From Abditibacterium sp. (GTDB taxonomy: Bacteria > Armatimonadota > Abditibacteriia > Abditibacteriales > Abditibacteriaceae), in the NCBI GenBank assembly GCA_030448265.1, contig JAUJNG010000001.1, positions 400,490 to 464,489 on the forward strand: a stretch of 64,000 nt of DNA, given 5' to 3'. Shown one piece after another: positions 8,920 to 16,854 of the stretch; within the stretch, counting starts at the first letter, position 1; each line of letters starts with the position of its first letter. The notes beneath the pieces were generated by a model. It searched no databases. It worked only from the letters and a program-made list of their open reading frames with translations, and had not been told where the DNA came from. The position numbers were made by a program, and so were the translations under genes.

Positions 8920-10374
8920 TTAGCCTGCGCCTCTTTCCTTTCCCGCCGCTTCCAAAGCGCGATAAACCTGCGTCAAGGTTTCGTCGCCGCCGACATTGCC
9001 AGGGAAAACGACGTAAATCCCGCCCGCGAACGCGCTTTCGTCTCCCAGTTGCCACAGGGGAACGCCCTGCGCGACGGGGCCAAGCACGTGGGCGCGCCGC
9101 GCGCCCAGAGCGCGCGTGGCGATGTCGCTGGAAGTGATGCCGCCTTTGGCGACGATCCACGCCGGTGGCCGCGCCGCGTCGCGCAGGGCGCCGCTCACAA
9201 TTTCAACCAGAGCCGCCGCGACCTGCGCCGAAGCATCTTGCGACTCGGCGCGGTAATTTCGGGACGAAAAGGTGCCCACGGGCCGCTCTTGTTGCCAATT
9301 TTGGGCGATTTCCTGCTGCGCGCGGCGAATTTCGGCGACGGATTGGGCGGGGTTTTGCAGGCGCGCGACATCGACTTCAACCCAAGCCAACTCCGGCGCG
9401 TGGGCACGCAGATGTTCGAGCTGGCGCGTGGTTTTGGCGACCCACGAACCGGCCACCATCAAGCCTGGCCCGCATTCCTGGCGCGTCGCGTCGCGCAGTG
9501 TTTCGGGTGTTAAAACAGGTGCCGCCGACACACCGGCGAGAACCGGCACCCAGGAAGCGGCGCTGCGAAACCCGAAGCATTTCCCCGCCGCCATCGCGCG
9601 CGCCAGAGCGACCACGAAAACCTGTAAATCGCTTTCCTGAGCCGCGTTGACGACGATTTTGCCGAAATCGCGCACCCCCATCAACTGCTCGGAGATGCCC
9701 TCCACGTCGCGCGCGCGCAGGGCCTCGAGCGAAATGCTCATCACGGCACTCGCGGCGATGGCACCGCCGCTTTTTTCCTCGATCCACTGCGGCAAATCCG
9801 AGGCGCGATAGCCGAATTGCGGGTCGCGCGCGAACTCGGTTTCGCCGGTGGGCACGAATTGGTCGCCCTCGCGCACCCAATGGATGTTGTTTGCGGTGAC
9901 GCGGCCACCGGCGGCGAAAAAGGGAATGAGGATTTCGCCATCCAGATGCCCTTCGAAGAACACTTCGTGCAAAGTCGCGGTTTCGAGCGGATAATGGCCG
10001 CGCAACGTCGAATCGCCGCGCGAAATCATGAGGGGCGTCGGCGCCTGAGCGCCCTCTTGCGCGCGCTTCAGGTTGCGCGCAAGTTCGAGATGTAAATCGC
10101 GGCTCGCGTCGGGCGAAAGGGCGCGCGAGTTGGTCAGGATGAAGGCGAGGCGCGCGGGGTGCTGCAGCGCCTGGGTGAGCGCTGCAACGTCCCACGCCGT
10201 CCACACCGGCACGCCCGCGACGGTTTGGGTGCCGGTTGGGTCGTCGTCCAACACCAAGATTTTGGGCGCGATGCGCGCGATATCGCGCGCCGCGTGCTGC
10301 CACTCGCGCGCGATCTCGGCTGCGGGCACGGCAGGCGGCAAAGCGGCGAAAAACTGCGATGCCGAAATGCTCAT
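8920..10374 (-). CDS. DUF1537-family four-carbon sugar-acid kinase
   Basis: A 484-residue kinase of the DUF1537 (OtnK-like) family, which phosphorylates four-carbon sugar acids such as 3-oxo-tetronate, threonate or erythronate. Family signatures are present: LVLDDDPTGTQTVAG near residue 35, SRGDSTLRGHYPLE near 120, and the C-terminal nucleotide-binding lobe with KGGITSSDIATRAL and GNVGGDETL. ATG 10374 is chosen because it overlaps the aldolase stop by ATGA (10371-10374); the frame extends upstream but only through the aldolase gene. It is last in a three-gene operon (dehydrogenase, aldolase, kinase), the usual gene set for tetronate-type sugar-acid catabolism. Confidence 0.85.
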   Translation of the reverse strand: MSISASQFFAALPPAVPAAEIAREWQHAARDIARIAPKILVLDDDPTGTQTVAGVPVWTAWDVAALTQALQHPARLAFILTNSRALSPDASRDLHLELARNLKRAQEGAQAPTPLMISRGDSTLRGHYPLETATLHEVFFEGHLDGEILIPFFAAGGRVTANNIHWVREGDQFVPTGETEFARDPQFGYRASDLPQWIEEKSGGAIAASAVMSISLEALRARDVEGISEQLMGVRDFGKIVVNAAQESDLQVFVVALARAMAAGKCFGFRSAASWVPVLAGVSAAPVLTPETLRDATRQECGPGLMVAGSWVAKTTRQLEHLRAHAPELAWVEVDVARLQNPAQSVAEIRRAQQEIAQNWQQERPVGTFSSRNYRAESQDASAQVAAALVEIVSGALRDAARPPAWIVAKGGITSSDIATRALGARRAHVLGPVAQGVPLWQLGDESAFAGGIYVVFPGNVGGDETLTQVYRALEAAGKERGAG

Positions 10375-11135
10375 CGCGCCTCTTGGAGCATGGCTTTGGC
10401 GCCCAGAGCCATCAAACTCAAATCGGAGGCGATGGTGACATATTGGACGCCGCGCGCGTGCCACTCGCGCGCTTCCCTGCCGTTGGAGGCGATGATGCCG
10501 CACGCTTTGCCCGCCGCCCGCGTGCTGGCGATGACGTAGGCGATGGCGCGCGTCAAATCGGGGTGGTCGAGCTGGCCGATCACGCCCAGCGACTGTGATA
10601 AATCGAAGGGGCCGATGAAAACCACGTCCAGTTCGGTGACCTGAAGAATTTCGTCTAAATTGTCAACGCAAGCGCGCGATTCGCAGTAGCAAACCACCAG
10701 AATCTCGTCGTTGGAGCGCTGGATATATTCGGCGGCGGGAATGGTTCCGTAGCCTCCGGCGCGGTGCGAGAGGGCGTAGCCGCGCTCGCCGCGCGGCGCG
10801 TATTTGGCGGCCCGCACGACGGCCTGCGCTTCTTCGCGCGTGTTGATGCCTGGCACCTGAACGCCGAGCGCGCCGGCATCGAGAGCGTGCAAAATGTCGA
10901 TGGCGCGGTTTTCACGCGGGCGCACAATCGGCACGATGCCCAAAAGTTCCGCCGCGCGAATCAGGTCGGTGACGGCGCCGTTATCGAGCGCGACGTGTTC
11001 GCGGTCGATAACTGTGAAATCGAAGCCGCACCCTCCCAGAACTTCGATGGCGGACGGATCGGCGATTTTCGTCCACGTCCCGAGGACATTTTCGCCGTTG
11101 TGGAGCGCGCGCTTGACGCGGTTGGGTGAAATCAT
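10371..11135 (-). CDS. HpcH/HpaI-family aldolase
   Basis: A 254-residue class II (metal-dependent) aldolase of the HpcH/HpaI family, which cleaves 2-keto-3-deoxy acids to pyruvate and an aldehyde. Recognisable elements: GTWTKIADPSAIEVLGGCG, the active-site IDREHV, the pyruvate-binding IVPIVRPREN, the glycine-rich APRGERGYA, and the metal Glu/Asp regions (VVCYCESRACVDNLDEI and VVFIGPFDLSQSLG). It overlaps the upstream dehydrogenase and the downstream kinase by ATGA at both ends, so all three should be translated together. Substrate probably a sugar-acid derivative; its identity cannot be read from sequence. Confidence 0.88.
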   Translation of the reverse strand: MISPNRVKRALHNGENVLGTWTKIADPSAIEVLGGCGFDFTVIDREHVALDNGAVTDLIRAAELLGIVPIVRPRENRAIDILHALDAGALGVQVPGINTREEAQAVVRAAKYAPRGERGYALSHRAGGYGTIPAAEYIQRSNDEILVVCYCESRACVDNLDEILQVTELDVVFIGPFDLSQSLGVIGQLDHPDLTRAIAYVIASTRAAGKACGIIASNGREAREWHARGVQYVTIASDLSLMALGAKAMLQEAR

Positions 11136-12094
11136 GGTTTTTGATGCGGCTCATTGACCGGCCAGGTCGGGCGCGCGCCGGACAGCACTTCATCCACGCC
11201 GCGCGCGGCATCCAGGGCCATGCGAATCGTCGCTTCGCGTGTCAGGGCCGCGTTGTGAGGCGTGAGCAGCACGTTCGACATGGACATGAGCGGATTATCG
11301 GGCGCGGGCGGCTCATCCTCGAAAACATCGAGCGCCGCGCCCGCCAGATGCCCGCTTCCCAGTGCCGCGATGAGCGCGCTTTCATCGACGACTTCGCCGC
11401 GACAGGCATTGAGCACAAAGGCGCCGCGCTTCATCATCCCCAGTTCGCGCGCTCCGATGACGCCGCGATTGGCCGCGCCGCCTGGCAGATGAAGCGTCAA
11501 AAAATCGGCGCGCTGGAACAGTTCGTCGCGCTCGCTTGCCAGTTCCACTTCGACGCCTGGCGGCACTTTGGCGTGGGGATCAAAGGCCAGAACGCGCATT
11601 TCCAATCCCAGCGCCGCGCGGCGCGCGACATGGGAGCCGATGCGCCCCAAACCCAAAATTCCCAGGGTTTTGCCCGCCAGATCGCAGCCCAATTCGCGGT
11701 TGCGCCTTTCCCAGTCGCCTTCCACAACCGCGCGCTGCGAGGCCACGAACTGCCGCGCCAGAGCGACAAGGGCGCCGATTGTCCACTCCGCGACCGTCGC
11801 CGAGTTGGAATGGGGCGCGTTCACCACCCAGATGCCGCGCCGCGTCGCCGCCTCGATGTCAATGTTATCCACGCCCACGCCGTGTTTGGCCACCACGCGC
11901 AGACGCGGCGCACGGGCCATCACGTCGTCGGTGATTTCCGCCGTTCGCACCAGCAACGCGTCGCACGAACGCGCAGCTTCGCGCAGACCCAATGCCGAGG
12001 TGTCGCAGCCGATTTGCAGTTCGTAACCGCGCTCGCGCAAAAAAGTAAGACCTGCCTCGGCGATGGGATGCGGGATGAGAATGAGGGGTTTCAA
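11132..12094 (-). CDS. D-isomer-specific 2-hydroxyacid dehydrogenase (SerA-like)
   Basis: An NAD-dependent dehydrogenase of the D-2-hydroxyacid/phosphoglycerate family. It has the Rossmann motif GILGLGRIGSHVARR, the catalytic Arg in NACRGEVVDE, Glu in DVFEDEPP and His in LLTPHNAA. No ATG fits the conserved N-terminus; TTG 12094 gives a normal start (MKPLILIPHPIAEAG) with a GGAG upstream, whereas ATG 12169 would add 25 atypical residues. It heads the aldolase-kinase operon, so it probably oxidises a C4 sugar acid rather than making serine. It lacks the C-terminal ACT domain of long SerA proteins. Start uncertain. Confidence 0.8.
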   Translation of the reverse strand: MKPLILIPHPIAEAGLTFLRERGYELQIGCDTSALGLREAARSCDALLVRTAEITDDVMARAPRLRVVAKHGVGVDNIDIEAATRRGIWVVNAPHSNSATVAEWTIGALVALARQFVASQRAVVEGDWERRNRELGCDLAGKTLGILGLGRIGSHVARRAALGLEMRVLAFDPHAKVPPGVEVELASERDELFQRADFLTLHLPGGAANRGVIGARELGMMKRGAFVLNACRGEVVDESALIAALGSGHLAGAALDVFEDEPPAPDNPLMSMSNVLLTPHNAALTREATIRMALDAARGVDEVLSGARPTWPVNEPHQKP

Positions 12095-12181
12095 AGGGAA
12101 GGTGCTCCAGATCAATGCCCTGCTGCCTTCTGGGATCGCGAGGCGATGCAGAGGCTGCAAACCACGCAATGTGTGGGCCGA

Positions 12182-12212
12182 TTGTTAGAAATGCGTTAGG
12201 GCTGGGTATAAT
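12182..12212 (+). promoter_or_regulatory. Promoter upstream of the small Lys-rich protein
   Basis: A perfect TATAAT at 12207-12212 is preceded by GGG, giving the same TGGGTATAAT seen at the LacI promoter. A weak -35 (TTGTTA, 12182-12187) lies 19 bases upstream. It lies between the divergent dehydrogenase and the small exported protein. Confidence 0.6.
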
Positions 12213-12292
12213 AGGTTTATCGTGTGCCTGAAAGCGACGGGGCAACGCATCGCCGGTTGTTTTTCGACTGCGAAATCTCCCAAGGAACGAAA

Positions 12293-12607
12293 ATGCACCA
12301 AAAAATTAACACATCCATTCTGCTCGCCGCCGCTCTCTCTCTGACACTTGGCGGCGCACTGACGGCTCAGGCCGCGCCCAAAGCCAAGAAGCCCAACGGA
12401 TCGGGTGCCATACAAAGGGCCGAAAAGGTGGGCGGCAAAAAGTTGACGGCGAGCCAGAAGGCGGCCATCACCAAAGCCGCCAACGCGCGCGATAAGTCGA
12501 TTGGCGCGGCCAACAAAGCGGCCTGGGATAAGTTCTGGGCCACGGTTTCCTCCACGGCCAAAGTTCCGGTGGCGAAATTGAAACCCGCTCCCAAAAAGAA
12601 AGCCTGA
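12293..12607 (+). CDS. Small secreted Lys/Ala-rich protein
   Basis: A 104-residue protein. ATG 12293 has a good ribosome-binding site (AAGGAACG) and begins a signal peptide (SILLAAALSLTLGGALTAQA). The mature part is highly basic and Ala/Lys-rich with low complexity (KAKKPNGSG, KKLTASQKAAITKAANARD, ending KPAPKKKA). It has its own promoter and is followed by a strong terminator, so it is transcribed alone. No family was recognised. A role in binding acidic surface polymers or nucleic acid would be guesswork. Confidence 0.7.
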   Translation: MHQKINTSILLAAALSLTLGGALTAQAAPKAKKPNGSGAIQRAEKVGGKKLTASQKAAITKAANARDKSIGAANKAAWDKFWATVSSTAKVPVAKLKPAPKKKA

Positions 12608-12669
12608 AGATCAACGAGCCACAGTGGAGCCGTTTTGAGGACGGTTCACCTCTGTTTCGCTGGCAAATT

Positions 12670-12700
12670 GCCCTTCGCCCCAACCGGCGAAGGGCTTTTT
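12670..12700 (+). terminator. Rho-independent terminator
   Basis: A perfect 10-bp GC-rich stem (GCCCTTCGCC at 12670-12679 with GGCGAAGGGC at 12686-12695) with a six-base loop is followed by five T. It ends the transcript of the small secreted protein before the sulfatase gene. Confidence 0.92.
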
Positions 12701-12745
12701 CGTGCAAATTGTGCCGGAAAAATTCCATCCCGCGCTGACCCCGTT

Positions 12746-14098
12746 ATGACTCCCAACCCACCCAACATCATCGTTCTCATCTGCCACGACCTGGGCCGCC
12801 ACCTCGGCTGCTACGGCATCCCGACAGTGCAAACGCCGCATCTCGATGGGTTCGCCGCGCAGGGCACCCGTTTCGCGCGCAGTTTTTGCGTGGCGCCGCA
12901 GTGCAGTCCTTCGCGCGCCGCGCTGTTTACCGGACGCTACCCGCACTGCAACGGCGTTCTGGGCCTCACCCACGCCCTTTTCGCCTGGGACTTGCACGCG
13001 CAGGAAAAGCATCTCGCCACGCTGCTGGGCGAGGCCGGTTATCACGGCGCGCTCATCGGTTTGCAGCATGAAACGGTGCGTCCCGAAGCGATGGGGTTTG
13101 CCGAAATCGTGCCCCGCGACGCGCTCGTCGCCGACGCGACGCTGACCGGCTGCGATCAGGTCGCGGCCCAAACCGAAGCGTGGCTGCAAACGCGCCGCGA
13201 TTCGGCGAGTCCATTTTATCTGCAAATCGGCTTTTTCGAGCCGCACCGCGCGCCGCGAACGCCCCATCAATTCGGCGACATCGCGCCCGATGACGAATTG
13301 GGCGTTTTCGTCCCGCCTTATCTGGTGGATGACGAGGGCGCGCGGCGCGAACTGGCGGCCTATCAGGGCGCGATTCGCAAGCTCGACGGCGCCGTCGGAC
13401 GCATTTTAGAGGCTCTGGAAACTGAAAATCTCGCGGAAAACACTCTTGTGGTGTTCACCACGGATCACGGCATTCCCTTTCCGCGCGCCAAGTGTTCGGT
13501 TTACGATCCTGGCCTGGAAACCTGTCTGCTGATGCGCTGGCCGCGCGCCAATTGGCGCCAGGGCCAGGTTGTGGAGCCGATGATTCCCCACATCGACATC
13601 CTGCCCACCCTGTTGGAGTTGGCGGGCGTCGAGATTCCGCAAAGTGTGCAGGGCCGCTCCTTCGCGCCGCTTTTGCGCGGGCACCCTTACGCCCCGCGCG
13701 CCGAGTTTTTCGGTGAAATGACTTACCACGACTATTACGATCCCGTGCGCTGCATTCGCACCGAAACGCACAAACTCATCGTCGCGTTTTGCTTTAACAC
13801 CGGTTTTATGGATCCGTCGCAGCAGTGGCAGCCCCAGACCATCACGGTTCATCCCGCCGCGCCCCACCTTTCGCGCCACGACATCGTGGAACTTTACGAT
13901 CTACGAACCGACCCGCTCGAACACCATAATCTGGCCGCAGCGCCCGAACACGCCGCCGTGCGCGACGATCTGCTGCGCCGCCTTCACACCTGGATGCTCG
14001 AAACCAGCGACCCGCTTTTGGAGGGCGTGCCGCCTTCGCCAATGCACCTGATGGCGCTGGCGGCGCTTCAGGGCGAAGAGGTTTCGCAGCGTCCTTGA
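12746..14098 (+). CDS. Type I sulfatase
   Basis: A 450-residue sulfatase of the arylsulfatase/alkaline-phosphatase superfamily, hydrolysing a sulfate ester. ATG 12746 places the metal-binding Asp in LICHDLGRHLGCYG at residue 15. The formylglycine signature CSPSR follows at Cys53 (CSPSRAALFTGRYPHCNG), so a formylglycine-generating enzyme is needed elsewhere. TTDHG near residue 245 supplies the second metal Asp/His pair. No signal peptide is seen, suggesting a cytoplasmic enzyme. Its position beside polysaccharide-active genes suggests action on a sulfated sugar after uptake; heparan or fucan-type substrates are possibilities only. Confidence 0.88.
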   Translation: MTPNPPNIIVLICHDLGRHLGCYGIPTVQTPHLDGFAAQGTRFARSFCVAPQCSPSRAALFTGRYPHCNGVLGLTHALFAWDLHAQEKHLATLLGEAGYHGALIGLQHETVRPEAMGFAEIVPRDALVADATLTGCDQVAAQTEAWLQTRRDSASPFYLQIGFFEPHRAPRTPHQFGDIAPDDELGVFVPPYLVDDEGARRELAAYQGAIRKLDGAVGRILEALETENLAENTLVVFTTDHGIPFPRAKCSVYDPGLETCLLMRWPRANWRQGQVVEPMIPHIDILPTLLELAGVEIPQSVQGRSFAPLLRGHPYAPRAEFFGEMTYHDYYDPVRCIRTETHKLIVAFCFNTGFMDPSQQWQPQTITVHPAAPHLSRHDIVELYDLRTDPLEHHNLAAAPEHAAVRDDLLRRLHTWMLETSDPLLEGVPPSPMHLMALAALQGEEVSQRP

Positions 14099-14112
14099 CG
14101 AAAATCGGGCAC

Positions 14113-14138
14113 AAAAAAACCGCGCCGAACGCGCGGTT
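14113..14138 (-). terminator. Terminator of the zinc-ribbon gene
   Basis: Arms AACCGCGC (14118-14125) and GCGCGGTT (14131-14138) form a perfect 8-bp hairpin. The A-run at 14113-14119 reads as a T-run on the minus strand, giving a Rho-independent terminator just after the zinc-ribbon gene stop. It may also slow sulfatase transcription from the other side. Confidence 0.85.
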
Positions 14139-14156
14139 CGACACGGTTAATTCTGT

Positions 14157-14342
14157 TTAGCCTTCACCGGCGGGCGATTCGGGCAAACCAAAGTTTTGAG
14201 TCCAGACGGGGACAACGTTATAAGTCGTTTCGCCGAAACAGCGACGGCACACGATGGGCGCTTTGCGCATTTGGATGGCGCCGTAAGCGGTTTTGACGTT
14301 CTGGCCGCACACCGAGCACTTCTGTTGAGTTTTCGTATTCAT
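14157..14342 (-). CDS. Small zinc-ribbon protein
   Basis: A 61-residue protein with two CxxC knuckles (CSVCG near residue 9, CRRCF near 32), enough to bind one zinc ion in a ribbon fold. ATG 14342 is preferred over GTG 14351 because a GTGAGG ribosome-binding site lies at the right distance. It has its own promoter and terminator. The partner or function is unknown; small ribbons of this type often bind RNA, DNA or other proteins. Confidence 0.7.
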   Translation of the reverse strand: MNTKTQQKCSVCGQNVKTAYGAIQMRKAPIVCRRCFGETTYNVVPVWTQNFGLPESPAGEG

Positions 14343-14395
14343 TTTTCGCACCTCACTTTACACACGCTTCGCGTTAGATGGCACGCAAGACGGAA

Positions 14396-14424
14396 AGGGT
14401 AGGGTGCGGTTCCTGAGTTGTCAA
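14396..14424 (-). promoter_or_regulatory. Promoter of the zinc-ribbon gene
   Basis: On the minus strand a consensus TTGACA -35 (14419-14424) is followed, with exactly 17 bases, by TACCCT (14396-14401). It points to the zinc-ribbon gene about 50 bases downstream. Confidence 0.65.
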
Positions 14425-14452
14425 GGGGCAAGAGCGTAAAAGCAAGCCTCGT

Positions 14453-14842
14453 CTACGGATAAGGCAGCAATTGAAGGCCGGCGATAAAACGAAAATCGCG
14501 CCGGTTCTTGGAAATCAACGGCTCATTCAAAACTAACGCGCTTGCCGCGATGAGCAAATCGGCGATGAGAAGGCCGTGGCTGAGACGGTATTGGCGCAGC
14601 AAATCGAACGCCTGGTCGGAAATGGCCGCGTCCAGTCTCACGATTTGAAATTGGCGCAGAAACTGTTCGGTGGCGCGCCACTCCGCCTGGTTGCGGCAGC
14701 CGACGAGCAGTTCCATCGCGGTGACGTGACTCACGGCGAGAATTGTCGGTCGCAATCTCGTAAGCGCTGTGAGTGCCTCGGCAACGCCGCGTCCGGCGTC
14801 AATGAGAATATCGGTGTCAACGAGCGTCACGATTCGCCCCAT
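14453..14842 (-). CDS. PIN-domain ribonuclease toxin (VapC-like)
   Basis: A 129-residue PIN-domain protein, probably a ribonuclease toxin. The acidic catalytic residues are visible: Asp in VDTDILIDAGRG, Glu in TAMELLVG, Asp in LIADLLIAASAL and the final Asp in SKNRRDFRFI. ATG 14842 overlaps the end of the antitoxin gene; a GTG at 14830 giving a GTGA overlap is the alternative. Gene order is antitoxin then toxin, as usual for VapBC. The active site looks intact. Confidence 0.85.
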   Translation of the reverse strand: MGRIVTLVDTDILIDAGRGVAEALTALTRLRPTILAVSHVTAMELLVGCRNQAEWRATEQFLRQFQIVRLDAAISDQAFDLLRQYRLSHGLLIADLLIAASALVLNEPLISKNRRDFRFIAGLQLLPYP

Positions 14843-15057
14843 TCTTTGCTGCGCCGCACCCCGCGCACCCACTGCGCGCTGTCTTCCATTTCAGGACGGT
14901 CGCGCCACATTCCGATGAACGGTTCGTCTTCTAATTCCCCCTGCGGTGCCGCTTCCGCCTGCTGGCGCTGACGCAAAAGTGCCACAAAATCCGACACTTG
15001 CTTTTGCGCCTCAAGCGGCAATTGGTTGATTTCGGTTAAAAGTTGAACCGTCGCCAT
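14827..15057 (-). CDS. Antitoxin of the PIN toxin (DUF2281-like)
   Basis: A 76-residue acidic protein whose start (TEINQLPLEAQKQVSDFVAL, then a coiled segment LRQRQQAE) resembles DUF2281-type antitoxins that pair with PIN proteins. The C-terminus (EDEPFIGMWRDRPEMEDS, then WVRGVRRSKEW) resembles the toxin-wrapping tail seen in such antitoxins. It overlaps the toxin gene by 16 bases. No DNA-binding domain is clear, so autoregulation is uncertain. Confidence 0.75.
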   Translation of the reverse strand: MATVQLLTEINQLPLEAQKQVSDFVALLRQRQQAEAAPQGELEDEPFIGMWRDRPEMEDSAQWVRGVRRSKEWGES

Positions 15058-15060
15058 AAT

Positions 15061-15555
15061 TTATTGCGCTCCTTCGCCCTCATTTTTCTCACTGCTCCAC
15101 TGCCGGTTCACGCCCGTCGCCTTGAGTTCGCCGCCGAAATGCTTCTTTTCATACTCGCGCCGAATGCGGCAGGCGCGCTGAAACGCTTCCCATTCGCCGT
15201 ATTTGGCGACCGAAACTTTGGTGCGGCTCACCTTGCCAGGTTCGGGACTCCAGGTCGCTTCGTAGGCGCCCTGCGGCCCGACATCGATGAACTGCACGCC
15301 CAGCACGCCGGTATTCGATTTGACCAGCGCGGCATTAATCACGCGGTCGGTGCGCGGTTTGCCGATGCGTTTTTCGGTTTCGTCGCGCCATTTGACCGCT
15401 TCGCGCAGCGCGCTTTCGCGCCCGCCCCACACCGAATCGGAGAAGAATTTGGCGAAGTTTTCGCCCTTGAAGCGCACGCGGACATACCAGCCGTAAGAGT
15501 TGCGCTTGACGTAATCGACGCGCGAGATGCCTTTGAAGCCACTGCTTGTTGCCAT
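15061..15555 (-). CDS. AP2-like DNA-binding protein with two modules
   Basis: A 164-residue protein starting at ATG 15555. Two segments follow the AP2/ERF-like pattern of bacterial homing-associated DNA-binding domains. Module 1 is residues about 5-65 (GFKGISRVDY, WYVRVRFKGENFAKFF, then a helix with REAVKWRDE). Module 2 is about 85-150 (GVLGVQFIDVGPQGAYEATW, KVSVAKYGEWEAFQRACR). No HNH or other nuclease domain is attached. In bacteria and phages this fold is best known from homing endonucleases, so this may be a stand-alone regulator or an orphan from a mobile element. It is divergent from accB with only 62 bases between them. Confidence 0.65.
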   Translation of the reverse strand: MATSSGFKGISRVDYVKRNSYGWYVRVRFKGENFAKFFSDSVWGGRESALREAVKWRDETEKRIGKPRTDRVINAALVKSNTGVLGVQFIDVGPQGAYEATWSPEPGKVSRTKVSVAKYGEWEAFQRACRIRREYEKKHFGGELKATGVNRQWSSEKNEGEGAQ

Positions 15556-15617
15556 GCCCTTAGTTTGCCGCCTTGGCGCCGAATTGTTAACTTCTCTTTG
15601 CACCTCAGGCGGCATTT

Positions 15618-16088
15618 ATGGCGGATCAAAACCCAGGCGAAAATCTCGAATTAAAGCAGCAGGTCGAATACCTGCGCGGACTGGCGCAAATTGTGGCCGA
15701 TGAAGGGCTGTCGGAAATCGAAATCAGGGCCGACGGCCTCAAACTCACGCTCAAAGCCGCCAGTTTGAAATTCGCTGCGCCCTCTCCCACCGCGCCGCTC
15801 GTTATGAGCGCGACGCCAGCACCACCTTCAAAAGCCGCCAGAAACGAGGAAAGTCTCACTCCGGTTGTGTCGCCGATGGTGGGCGTTTTCTACCGCGCCC
15901 CGTCGCCCACCGACCCTAATTTCGTGGAAATCGGCGACCGCGTGGAGCGCGGGCAGACCATCGGCCTGGTCGAAGCGATGAAAGTCTTCAACGAAGTCAC
16001 GGCGGAAAACGCGGGCGTGGTGGCGCAAATTCCCGTGCAAACCGGACAACTGGTCGAAACCGGACAGCCTCTCTTACTCCTCAAATAG
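15618..16088 (+). CDS. accB: Biotin carboxyl carrier protein of acetyl-CoA carboxylase
   Basis: A 156-residue carrier that holds the biotin used to carry CO2 in the first step of fatty-acid synthesis. The C-terminal biotinyl domain (residues about 75-156) contains the EAMK motif, with Lys122 as the biotin site, in GLVEAMKVFNEVTAENAG. An N-terminal helix (LKQQVEYLRGLAQIVADEGL) and a Pro/Ala-rich linker precede it, as in AccB. Unusually, no accC follows; a foldback repeat and an IS200-like element lie directly downstream, so the usual accBC operon is split in this genome or accC lies elsewhere. Confidence 0.93.
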   Translation: MADQNPGENLELKQQVEYLRGLAQIVADEGLSEIEIRADGLKLTLKAASLKFAAPSPTAPLVMSATPAPPSKAARNEESLTPVVSPMVGVFYRAPSPTDPNFVEIGDRVERGQTIGLVEAMKVFNEVTAENAGVVAQIPVQTGQLVETGQPLLLLK

Positions 16089-16158
16089 AAGCCACAGAGA
16101 ACACAGAGAACACAGAGAACACACAGAGAGGCACAGAGTCTTTTATTCTTCTGTGGGT

Positions 16159-16795
16159 CAATACCCCGCCGCTTGCGGCGATTGGAGCCTCGCGTGCGAG
16201 GCGAGTGCGCTGTGTTTGACTTGAGGCATGAGCCGTCTCATCCATAAAAGTCACAATGTGAGCGTGTTGCTTTACCATGCGGTGTTTCCTGCCAAATATC
16301 GGCGTGTGGTGATTGACCATGCTGTGGACGAGGCAGTGCGCGAGGTGTGTCTGGACATCGCGCGGCGCTACGAGATCGAATTTTTGGAAATTGGCACCGA
16401 TGGCGACCATGTGCATTTTCTGGTGCAGTCGGTGCCCACCTACAGCCCCACCAAAATCATCACCATTCTCAAGAGCCTCACGGCGCGCGAAGTGTTCAAG
16501 CGGTGTCCTCAGGTCAAGAAGCAGTTGTGGGGCGGCGAGTTCTGGTCGGATGGCTACTTTGTCTCGACGGTGGGGCCCCAGGGCAACGAACACACCATCG
16601 CGGATTATGTGCGCGACCAAGGCCAGGAAAAAGGTCAAGATTTGACCTACCAACAACTCTATGCCGCTCACTCCCCCGCGCTCACCTCCTCTGACCAGTT
16701 GGCCCTCTTTTGACTGGCAGCTACCACTACGCTGTGCCTTGACAGCCAAAGTTACACTCTCCTTGAAATACCCCGCTGCTCGCGGCGGGGATTCT
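16159..16795 (+). mobile_element. IS200/IS605-type element, transposase only
   Basis: A roughly 640-bp element around one Y1 transposase gene. Both ends carry the same subterminal word, AATACCCCGC, leading into a short hairpin (16160-16180 and 16768-16790), as expected for the structured ends recognised by TnpA. No TnpB or IscB gene is present. There are no terminal inverted repeats or target duplications, consistent with this family. Exact ends are estimates. It sits in the loop of a foldback repeat between accB and hom. Confidence 0.75.
16228..16713 (+). CDS. tnpA: IS200/IS605-family Y1 transposase
   Basis: A 161-residue single-strand transposase. The HUH motif appears as HVHF in TDGDHVHFLVQ near residue 66, and the catalytic tyrosine is likely in the region SDGYFVSTVG near residue 112, followed by IADYVRDQGQ. 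The N-terminus (SVLLYHAVFPAKYRRVVI) is typical of IS200. The protein is full length. It lacks the longer inserts of REP-associated transposases, so it is called an ordinary IS200-type enzyme. Confidence 0.92.
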   Translation: MSRLIHKSHNVSVLLYHAVFPAKYRRVVIDHAVDEAVREVCLDIARRYEIEFLEIGTDGDHVHFLVQSVPTYSPTKIITILKSLTAREVFKRCPQVKKQLWGGEFWSDGYFVSTVGPQGNEHTIADYVRDQGQEKGQDLTYQQLYAAHSPALTSSDQLALF

Positions 16796-16854
16796 TTATT
16801 GAATTCCTCTGTGCCTCTCTGTGTGTCCTCTGTGTTCTCTGTGGCTAAAAATAT

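Larger units (their letters stand above)
16090..16846. repeat. ACACAGAG-type foldback repeat split by an insertion element
   Basis: The left arm at 16090-16138 and right arm at 16807-16846 are inverted copies built of CACAGAGAA-like 9-base words. The left arm has one extra 9-base word compared with the right. The IS200/IS605-like element lies in the loop. A related hairpin (8-base words GACACGGA) is at 53401-53487 and a single-arm relative (ACACAAAG words) lies at 49775-49815. Confidence 0.85.

Noticed and set aside
16228..16713. REP-associated transposase (RAYT)
   Set aside because: Size, N-terminus and subterminal hairpins match ordinary IS200/IS605 TnpA; the longer RAYT features are missing. 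A role in moving foldbacks stays open as a hypothesis.
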